Of a DNA stretch of 25,774 nucleotides, positions 14,946 through 20,326 are shown piece by piece (the first letter of the stretch is position 1; every line of letters starts with the position of its first letter). The notes under the pieces are model-generated. The model was given only the letters and a program-made list of their open reading frames with translations. It searched no databases and was not told the origin of the DNA. Source of the stretch: JACRPI01 sp964385055 (GTDB lineage: Archaea > Nanobdellota > Nanobdellia > Woesearchaeales > DSVV01); assembly GCA_964385055.1 (NCBI GenBank), contig CAYLMH010000019.1:1-25774 (forward strand). The letters run 5' to 3'. Both the position numbers and the translations under genes were made by a program.

Positions 14946-15153
14946 GAGACGCTTGACTAACACTCGCGTCTCAACGCACAAGGTCTCACAAGAATTGTTC
15001 GACCTTGTGCGTGGTATACAATAGCAAAAAATAACAACATGGCCAGACGGAGTAAAAAGGCAAGGTTTGTGCTGCTGAGCGTTAGCGAAGCGCACATGGG
15101 TTGCTAAGGGAAGCATTCCCTTAGCGTCTTTGCCATTGTTGTTGTTATTTTTT
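14946..15153 (+). ncRNA. Candidate structured non-coding RNA with five perfect or near-perfect stems
   Basis: Five paired elements follow one another. Stem A: GAGACGC (14946-14952) with GCGTCTC (14966-14972). Stem B: CGCACAAGGTC (14975-14985) with GACCTTGTGCG (15001-15011). Stem C, closing a multibranch: AAAAAATAACAAC (15026-15038) with GTTGTTATTTTTT (15141-15153), continued by ATGGC (15039-15043) with GCCAT (15132-15136) and AGAC (15045-15048) with GTCT (15126-15129). Stem D: GTGC (15069-15072) with GCAC (15092-15095). Stem E: GCTAAGGGAA (15103-15112) with TTCCCTTAGC (15116-15125). A TATA box precedes stem A and a T-run ends stem C, favouring the plus strand; another TATA-like box at 15155-15163 leaves the minus strand possible. 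No SRP RNA, RNase P RNA or guide-RNA core motif was found. No open reading frame explains it. Confidence 0.55.
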
Positions 15154-15231
15154 GTTTATAAGAAAAAGTAAACAATTCACGAAACCAACCAAAGCAGAAT
15201 CATTAAATAGAGATAAAATAATAATAATATC

Positions 15232-15756
15232 ATGCGTACCAAAGCACAAGTCTCATTCGAATTCATGGTCTCTATTGCGATAGGAATGTTAGTCGTTCTT
15301 GGTCTTATCGTTCTTTTTGCAAACAAGATGAATGATGTCATTCAAGACAGCAAAGAACAGCAGGTGACTGCAATTCTGGACATCATCGATGAAGAAGTCA
15401 CCTTTGCGAAAGGAGCGTTGACAGGATATAGCAGACAATTCACGCTTCCCACAACAGTAGATGGAGAAAATTATTCTTTAAATCTCACCGATGGAACAAT
15501 TGCGATTAGTTATCAAGGAAGAGATTATACGCGAGGGTTCTCACATAGAATTAATGGATCTCTTTGTCTCGCTTCGTTGAATGAATCAACGCGAACATTT
15601 GATGTCCGAAAAGGAACGAACACCGTCACGATGAGTTCCTGCCCGGACTGCGTTCCAAATTTCTACAACTGCAGTTGGTATGATGAACAAGGAACATGCA
15701 CTGATTTAGGAGATCTCGCAGATCAGTGTGAAGAACGATATTGTTTGTGCGGATAA
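15232..15756 (+). CDS. Class III signal-peptide (prepilin-like) secreted protein
   Basis: The 174-residue protein begins MRTKAQVSFEFMVSIAIGML. K-AQ-x-S-x-E followed by a long hydrophobic helix is the class III signal signature (QxSxExxxL), shared with archaellins and pilin-like proteins. Cleavage before the Gln is inferred. The exterior is about 140 residues, beta-rich, and ends with a Cys cluster (SSCPDCVPNFYNCSWYDEQG, then CTDLGDLADQCEERYCLCG) with eight Cys. A TATA-like ATTAAATAG lies about 30 bases before the ATG, consistent with a leaderless mRNA. It faces the prepilin-like gene at 15767 (convergent, 10 bases apart). Likely a minor pilin or pseudopilin; the machinery is not in this window. 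Confidence 0.78.
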   Translation: MRTKAQVSFEFMVSIAIGMLVVLGLIVLFANKMNDVIQDSKEQQVTAILDIIDEEVTFAKGALTGYSRQFTLPTTVDGENYSLNLTDGTIAISYQGRDYTRGFSHRINGSLCLASLNESTRTFDVRKGTNTVTMSSCPDCVPNFYNCSWYDEQGTCTDLGDLADQCEERYCLCG

Positions 15757-15766
15757 TAAATTACTT

Positions 15767-16234
15767 CTATTCATCCCCACAATCAGAGCCAACTATGGCA
15801 AATTCTTCTGTACAAATAGAGACATGATCATCTCTGTTATAGACAATAAAATGCGCGATCTGTTCGGTGTATTGTTTTGATTCAGGAAAATATCCTTCAA
15901 TAGGGACATCAGAATAATAAGTCAAATCATATGTTGCTCCTTGAGAGGTCACATTGAAGACAAGTGAATCCTCCTCTTCATAAACAATAATGTTGTTGAC
16001 GATAGCAGGCATAGTATACCTTAATGTTTTCTTGGATAGGTCTCCAGAATAATACACATTTTTCGCATTCGAAAGAAGATCTCGTGCGATAATGTCAACA
16101 GTCGCAAGCTGTTGCTCTTCGCTTGTTTCCTGTGATTGAATAAAAAAGACATAGACTGTGATGAGTACAGCAGTCATTGCGAATGCGATGACAAACATGT
16201 ATTCAAGAGAAAATTGCGCTTTTTTGTTTTGCAT
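15767..16234 (-). CDS. Class III signal-peptide (prepilin-like) secreted protein
   Basis: The start is MQNKKAQFSLEYMFVIAFAM at 16234, because KKAQFSLEY is the class III processing site and a TATA box (AAATATATATATA) lies about 30-40 bases upstream. A longer frame upstream runs through the tRNA and is not coding. The 155-residue product has a processing site, one hydrophobic helix (to about residue 31) and an exterior domain of beta-strands (TLRYTMPAIVNNIIVYEEEDS, VTSQGATYDLTYYSD). It ends with two Cys (SICTEE, GSDCGDE). The arrangement matches the prepilin-like protein at 15232, and SLEYMF versus SFEFMV shows kinship. Both probably assemble in the same surface filament or secretion apparatus (inference). 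Confidence 0.8.
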   Translation of the reverse strand: MQNKKAQFSLEYMFVIAFAMTAVLITVYVFFIQSQETSEEQQLATVDIIARDLLSNAKNVYYSGDLSKKTLRYTMPAIVNNIIVYEEEDSLVFNVTSQGATYDLTYYSDVPIEGYFPESKQYTEQIAHFIVYNRDDHVSICTEEFAIVGSDCGDE

Positions 16235-16295
16235 GGATATGCTTGAAATTTGGCGATATATATATATTTGGAATTTACCCCTGATGTCCTCACTA

Positions 16296-16310
16296 GTGGA
16301 CACAGTCCAC
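16296..16310. repeat. Short perfect hairpin
   Basis: GTGGAC, the loop ACA, then GTCCAC. It stands in the untranscribed or leader side of the prepilin-like gene and could be an operator. No partner copy was found. Confidence 0.4.
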
Positions 16311-16347
16311 GATGTGATGTAGGGAGGTGATAAATTTCTAATATGCT

Positions 16348-16411
16348 CAAGAACCACAAGATTATGCCGATGATCTATAGCGATTGAAAGGAACTTGATC
16401 TGTGGTTCTTG
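16348..16411. repeat. 11-base inverted repeat, possible small RNA
   Basis: CAAGAACCACA (16348-16358) pairs with TGTGGTTCTTG (16401-16411) around a 42-base interior. On the plus strand ACA follows the stem directly (16412-16414), as in archaeal H/ACA guides. However, the distance from a plausible upper stem to ACA is about 20 bases instead of 14-16, so the class is uncertain. The nearby TATA favours the minus strand. Confidence 0.3.
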
Positions 16412-16463
16412 ACAGTTTGGGGAAATTCTAGGAAAAAGTTTATATTTGTAAGAGAAAAAATAA

Positions 16464-16580
16464 CGGTGAGGGCGGGACTTGAACCCGCACATGCTCTTGG
16501 TAGAACATAATGGCTCTCTGATTCCCATTGTTCTCAATGGGTTTCATCAGACCATCGCAATACCTTTATGCGACCCCACC
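16464..16580 (-). tRNA. Class II tRNA (Ser-like) with 29-base intron; anticodon GGA or GAT
   Basis: Read on the minus strand: acceptor GGTGGGG with CCTCACC, discriminator G73 and no encoded CCA; D-arm GCA/TGC with GG in the loop; anticodon stem ATGGT with GCCAT; long variable arm ATGTTCT-ACCA-AGAGCAT (7 pairs); T-arm GCGGG-TTCAAGT-CCCGC. The long arm and G73 are archaeal tRNA-Ser marks. The anticodon loop is split by a 29-base intron folding as CCCATTG/CAATGGG. A canonical 37/38 bulge-helix-bulge (CTGA with TCAG, 3' bulge AGA; intron 16516-16544) gives loop CTGATGA, anticodon GAT. Removing 16519-16547 gives CTGGAGA, anticodon GGA (Ser), but without a proper BHB motif. The two lines of evidence conflict; Ser is favoured by identity elements. 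The 5' upstream region has an AT-rich TATA-like box near 16605-16612. Confidence 0.8.
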
Positions 16581-16738
16581 AATTTTTCTATCTTTTTTTA
16601 GAATAAACTAATTAATACAAGTATCGACGGGTTTTCCGAAAATTTTCCAAGAAAATTGCATATTTTTTCGGACAATCCGAAGGATTTTCGCCAAAAAGAA
16701 GTTTATCTGAAAATCTTACGAATATGGCGAAAGGAAAA
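16581..16738. other. Gene-free interval with inverted repeats
   Basis: Between the tRNA and the TrmB-like gene lie TTCGGA-CAA-TCCGAA (16667-16681) and TTTCGCC (16686-16692) with GGCGAAA (16726-16732). They could end the minus-strand TrmB transcript or be remains of a repeat. The right end of the interval is the tRNA promoter. I see no gene. Confidence 0.4.
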
Positions 16739-17851
16739 TTATAATTTCGCTTGCTTCCAGAGTTCTTCAAAATATTTTTTATAGACTGCTACTGTTTCTT
16801 TGTTCTTATTGAGAATCACATGAAATCTTTTTTCTGTATACACAAAAGTTGCGATCATAGTATCGGATAAGGAAATGCAAGCAGGTCCCTGAAGCTTTTT
16901 ATCTAAATATTTAACAATAAAGTCTTTCTTTACATTTGTTCTGGGTTTAAAATACTCTCTTGTATCTTTTTCGTCAAAAGCAACAATTCTTGATTTTACA
17001 TCATGTTTATTTCGCTCAATATGCCAAGCGTCACTAATCTCAACAGTATAAACATCAGAAAGCTGTTTGCTATACCCATAGCCGACAAATTCTTTTGTAC
17101 TTTTAATGAGTTCAAAAAAAGCGCGTTGAATTCCTTTTACTCCTGAGTAAATCTTCACTTCTCTATTCCAGATAGTGTTAAAAAATGCAATAGTGTTCTC
17201 AGCAATCTCTTTACTTTTGATAAGAATTGCAACAGGGTACTCACTCCACATCACGAGTAATGTTGCATCACCAAAAGTAAACGTGGCAGTTTCTGTTTTC
17301 TCTTCTTCTGAAAGAAGATCTGCCTCTGCGTATTCTAATACAACTTCCTCACTTGAAAGAATTTTCATGAAACTTCTTTGTTTCATGCGACGTGAATTCC
17401 AAATCGTAAAAAAAGTAGGCATGCGTTCTTGAAATTTCTTCAGAGTTCCATGAAGATAAATCGCATATTTTTGTTTGAGCATAAGATTGAGCGCAGTTTG
17501 TACTCCTTTGCTGCTTGAATAAAGCTCAACAATTGGCCCAGATTCCTTTTCTTGCTTGAGTTGTTCCAGTTGTGGTAAAATGTTTTTGATTTGTTCTTCT
17601 CGTTCTTTGAGAATAGAAAGCAATTGAGAAGGCTGTGCAGGGAGAAAATATTTTTTATTATCTTTGATGAAAGAACTAACAAGGCCAGTATCACCAAGCT
17701 TCTTCAATCTATCATAGGTGAATGTTCTGTTTGCGCCTGTTTTTTTTGCAAGTTCACTTGCAGTCATTTCTCCTAGTTTTAAGAGAGTAATATAAACTTG
17801 GACTTCTGCCGCGGTAAGTCCAAAATTCTGGAGTACTTCTTCTTGGTTCAT
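16739..17851 (-). CDS. TrmB-family transcriptional regulator with tandem effector repeats
   Basis: The 370-residue protein starts with a TrmB winged helix: GLTAAEVQVYITLLKLGEMTASELAKKTGA, recognition helix TFTYDRLKKL, wing to about residue 70. A coiled-coil linker (78-103) leads to two copies of one effector unit. VELYSSSKGVQTALNLML (108-125) matches VKIYSGVKGIQRAFFELI (232-249), and each copy later carries a W-x-x-x-R-x-x-x-R-type helix (FTIWNSRRMKQR, AWHIERNKHD) and an aromatic end (FFNTIWNREV, YFEELWKQAK). Single effectors are usual in short TrmB-like proteins, so a duplication is visible. In characterised TrmB proteins this domain binds sugars; here the ligand is unknown. A TATA box lies at -30 of the ATG, next to a palindrome shared with the divergent gene. 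Confidence 0.8.
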   Translation of the reverse strand: MNQEEVLQNFGLTAAEVQVYITLLKLGEMTASELAKKTGANRTFTYDRLKKLGDTGLVSSFIKDNKKYFLPAQPSQLLSILKEREEQIKNILPQLEQLKQEKESGPIVELYSSSKGVQTALNLMLKQKYAIYLHGTLKKFQERMPTFFTIWNSRRMKQRSFMKILSSEEVVLEYAEADLLSEEEKTETATFTFGDATLLVMWSEYPVAILIKSKEIAENTIAFFNTIWNREVKIYSGVKGIQRAFFELIKSTKEFVGYGYSKQLSDVYTVEISDAWHIERNKHDVKSRIVAFDEKDTREYFKPRTNVKKDFIVKYLDKKLQGPACISLSDTMIATFVYTEKRFHVILNKNKETVAVYKKYFEELWKQAKL

Positions 17852-17873
17852 ATTCTTTAGAAGAATATTTTAT

Positions 17874-17922
17874 TCTTTATAAATATTGTCGTCTTATTTT
17901 AAGACAACATAGTTTAATATAT
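17874..17922. promoter_or_regulatory. Divergent promoter with GTCTTA-TTT-TAAGAC palindrome
   Basis: ATTTATAAAG on the minus strand (17874-17884) serves the TrmB-like gene and TTTAATATAT on the plus strand (about 17913-17922) serves the PLP gene. Between them GTCTTA-TTT-TAAGAC (17891-17905) is a perfect 6+6 palindrome, extended by TTGTC and AACA at the edges. It is the natural candidate for the TrmB-like operator controlling both genes. Confidence 0.55.
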
Positions 17923-17965
17923 TTCCGAGTGTGACTATCTGTAAGGAGTTAAAAAGTGATGACAC

Positions 17966-18505
17966 ATGAATGAACAACGACAAAAGCTGTACAAAGAATT
18001 GGATAAAAGAATAGGAAAAACACCTTTGGTGGAATATGGAGGGGAAGTTCCTAACGGGGATAAAATTTGGATAAAAAGAGAGTGTGATAATCCTTTTGGT
18101 TCACATTATGATCGAGTGTATCTTGCGTTATTTCGGCACTATGAAGAACAAGGAAGAATTAAACCCGGAGATGAGGTTTTCGAAACAACATCAGGTTCTG
18201 CAGGTGTTTCGTTTGCGGGCATTGGAAGAGTGCTTGGATATAATTGTACTGTTGCAATTCCAGCAGCAGGAGAAAAAGCACGAGTACAAGCAATAAAAGA
18301 GCAAGGTGCAGAAATTATTTTTACCGATGAATTGAGATACATTGCAGGTTTCCCTCAGTTCATCAAAGAATTCCTAAGGGAACATCCTGATTATTTTTTT
18401 ATGAATCATTCCATGGGTTCGAAAGGGGCAAATAATGAAGTCACATTAGGTGCATTAGAAGAAATTGCAAGACGCGTGCAACGTGACTATTGTCAGCACG
18501 TATAA
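17966..18505 (+). pseudogene. Truncated PLP fold-type II enzyme (cysteine synthase/threonine synthase-like)
   Basis: The 179-residue frame shows the N-terminal domain of a fold-type II PLP enzyme: GKTPLVEYGGEVPNGDKIWIK, then CDNPFGSHYDRVYLALF, ETTSGSAGVSFAGIGRVLGYN and AIPAAGEKARVQAIKEQGAEI. These match the N-P-x-G-S-x-K-D-R and T-S-G-x-x-G regions and the helix after them. The position of the Schiff-base Lys is Tyr48 (SHYDR instead of S-x-KDR). The usual length is about 300-330, so the C-terminal half is missing: after ALEEIARRVQ the frame ends in RDYCQHV. A ribosome site AAGGAG lies 17 bases upstream. The frame overlaps the receiver-like frame downstream. Either a deletion fused two genes, or a truncated paralogue is still made. 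Calling it a pseudogene is inference. Confidence 0.6.
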
Positions 18506-18959
18506 ACAAGGAGTGGCTGAAATTAGCTCAAAACAATATGATGTTGTCCTTACTGATCTGTTTATGCCGTGGGCGTTGTTCCCGAAATACCCTTTAAGTG
18601 CGTTAAGTGATGAAACAAGTAACGCTAAACGGCGGGAGGTAGTAACAACACCTCAGGCACTGGGATATCCTCTGGCAATGGTTGCCTTGGCAGCAGGCGT
18701 TCAGTATGTGGGGATTGTGACTGATGCAAATCATCACACTGGTGTTATGGCAGCGAGCACTGATGAAGTTTCTCCTTCAGATGCACATAGTGCTCCCATG
18801 AAAATAGTAGGAAATCAAGGAGGAGCACAATTACGCTTCTTCCGAGAGGGGAGAAAAGATTGGGGATATGCTCTCAAAGTGCTGCTTGGTGAAGAAATAC
18901 CTGCACGAGAGGACTTGACTACAGTTGCTGAATATAAAAGAATGTTGCGCCTTGGTTGA
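18465..18959 (+). CDS. Receiver-like (response-regulator-like) protein, N-terminally truncated
   Basis: This frame starts at TTG 18465 or GTG 18483; an in-frame TAG sits at 18456. NVTIVSTYKQGVAEISSKQYDVVLTDLFMPW reads as strand 2, helix 2 and strand 3 of a CheY-like receiver, the Asp of VLTDLFMP being where phosphorylation occurs. Strand 1 and helix 1 (about 35 residues with the D-D pocket) are absent. Further along are GYPLAMVALAAGVQYVGIVTDANHHTG and a C-terminal part (GNQGGAQLRFFREGRKDWGYALKVLLGEE) that is not receiver. Such proteins with T-D-x-N-H-H occur in candidate-phylum genomes; this is from memory. The frame begins inside the PLP-like gene, consistent with a deletion junction. It probably has no proper ribosome site, so expression is doubtful. 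Confidence 0.5.
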   Translation: MQDACNVTIVSTYKQGVAEISSKQYDVVLTDLFMPWALFPKYPLSALSDETSNAKRREVVTTPQALGYPLAMVALAAGVQYVGIVTDANHHTGVMAASTDEVSPSDAHSAPMKIVGNQGGAQLRFFREGRKDWGYALKVLLGEEIPAREDLTTVAEYKRMLRLG

Positions 18960-18967
18960 TATCACTC

Positions 18968-20284
18968 TCACTTCAAAAACGTATCAACAAACGTTCGCTC
19001 ATTAATTTCGCCGGCAACATTCGTCAGCATTAATTCCTTAACTTTATCATAACTCTTCGTCTGTCCAAGAACCCAGCACAATTTGATGTACGCGACATCA
19101 GGAAGCATGTCATGGACATAAATCGCTCCTGCTTCGATAGAAACTTTGCGTAAGTTGGTATAAACAAAAGGATGAACTGCGCCGTAAATAGTTTGCGTAC
19201 TCATCACGACAGGAACTTTCATGTCTGTTGCTTTTTTGATAAAAGGAATCATGCTTTTCTTTGTCCATGTGTTGACATGTCCGAGCGCGGTTCCAGCGAT
19301 CACAATTCCTTTGTATCCTTTGGAAAGATAATAATCAATAATATCTGGTTCCATGTTAGGATAAATAGTAATGAGCGCAACTTTTTCTTCAAAGTGAATT
19401 TCTGGACTAAATCTACTAGCACTTTTCTTCCTGTACTCTTTATCAATAATTTCAAGCGGTTTATCCACAAACACTTTCGCGAGAGGCAACGCGTTAATTG
19501 GTCTGAACGCGTCTCGTCGAGAAGTATGCATTTTTCGCACTTTTGTTCCACGAATGAGAAGACAGTATTCATCGTCTGTTGTTCCGTGAAGACAGGTCAT
19601 CACTTCTGCGCCATCAAATTGTGCAGCTGCCTTTACTGCGCAAATAAGATTCATGAATGCGTCTGTGCTGCCGCGGTCAATCGAACGCTGTGATGCAGTA
19701 AAGACAACAGGTTTGTTAATTTTACCGAGCAAAAAACTCATTGCAGCAACAACAAAATGAAGGGTATCAGTTCCCATAGTCACAACAATGCCCGAAACAT
19801 CTGTTTGGAGTTCGTCATAAATAATTTTTGCAAGTACTTTCCAATCTTCTGCGAGCATATCTTCACTCATCACGCTCATGACTTTTCGAGCTTTGATGTT
19901 TGCGAGAGATGATAATTCAGGACACATCTGCACAAAATCCTCTGCAGTGTAATCTGCGTATACACCACCAGTTCTGTAATCCACTTTAGAAGAGATTGTT
20001 CCTCCTGTGGATAAAATAGAAACAGTGGGAAGCTTTTCATTGAAGGGAAGCGCTTTTTTATGCACTTCAGGTGCTTTGTGTTTTTCAATGATGTGGATAG
20101 ATTTAATTTTGCTTTTTTTGATACCAATATTATATCCTGTTTTGAGTTTTAATGAAACCATTTCTTCTGTTGTTCCAGAGAGAGTTGGCCGTGGCATAAG
20201 AATTCCTGTTTGCACAATGCCATCGTCGAGTTGAATGTTGACAGTATCGCCAGGATGCGGCTCGCTTGTATGTTTTTCAGTCAT
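18968..20284 (-). CDS. gatD: Glutamyl-tRNA(Gln) amidotransferase subunit D
   Basis: The 438-residue protein has the GatD layout: an N-terminal beta domain (1-80, PGDTVNIQLDDGIVQTGILMP) and an asparaginase-like domain with TGGTISSKVDYRTGGV (93-108) and VVTMGTDTLHFVVAAM (168-183). The two catalytic Thr regions and the Asp of GTDT are present. GatD and GatE together turn Glu-tRNA(Gln) into Gln-tRNA(Gln) in archaea; GatD frees ammonia from glutamine or asparagine. The length fits (about 430-440). GatE is not next to it in this window. A TATA-like TCTTTAAAAG lies about 30 bases before the ATG, inside the intergenic region after the preceding gene, so it has its own promoter. It converges on the truncated-gene region. 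Confidence 0.93.
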   Translation of the reverse strand: MTEKHTSEPHPGDTVNIQLDDGIVQTGILMPRPTLSGTTEEMVSLKLKTGYNIGIKKSKIKSIHIIEKHKAPEVHKKALPFNEKLPTVSILSTGGTISSKVDYRTGGVYADYTAEDFVQMCPELSSLANIKARKVMSVMSEDMLAEDWKVLAKIIYDELQTDVSGIVVTMGTDTLHFVVAAMSFLLGKINKPVVFTASQRSIDRGSTDAFMNLICAVKAAAQFDGAEVMTCLHGTTDDEYCLLIRGTKVRKMHTSRRDAFRPINALPLAKVFVDKPLEIIDKEYRKKSASRFSPEIHFEEKVALITIYPNMEPDIIDYYLSKGYKGIVIAGTALGHVNTWTKKSMIPFIKKATDMKVPVVMSTQTIYGAVHPFVYTNLRKVSIEAGAIYVHDMLPDVAYIKLCWVLGQTKSYDKVKELMLTNVAGEINERTFVDTFLK

Positions 20285-20326
20285 GGGGTTATGATAAGAA
20301 TGCTGACTTTTAAAGATATTGGTTCA

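Larger units (their letters stand above)
16235..16463. other. Interval with two hairpins, no gene recognised
   Basis: This stretch holds the promoter of the prepilin-like gene at its left end. Further right are GTGGAC-ACA-GTCCAC (16296-16310) and an 11-base perfect inverted repeat (16348-16358 with 16401-16411). A minus-strand TATA-like box (16437-16449) lies about 26 bases before the repeat. No reading frame has a start with supporting signals, so any gene here would be a small RNA. Confidence 0.45.

Noticed and set aside
15026..15153. Miniature transposon with terminal inverted repeats
   Set aside because: The ends pair over 13 bases, but no target-site duplication or second copy is visible in this window; the structured RNA reading is preferred, though not proven.
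14946..15153. SRP RNA or RNase P RNA
   Set aside because: The length is short and the conserved cores (GGAAG-type SRP loop with its partner, RNase P CR-I and CR-V) are not found.
16235..16537. N-terminal extension of the prepilin-like gene reaching through the tRNA
   Set aside because: The extra 101 residues overlap the tRNA gene, contain no export signal, and lie before a TATA box and a perfect class III signal start at 16234.
17891..17905. Terminator hairpin between the divergent genes
   Set aside because: It lies between two outward-facing promoters, where a terminator has no role; an operator fits better.
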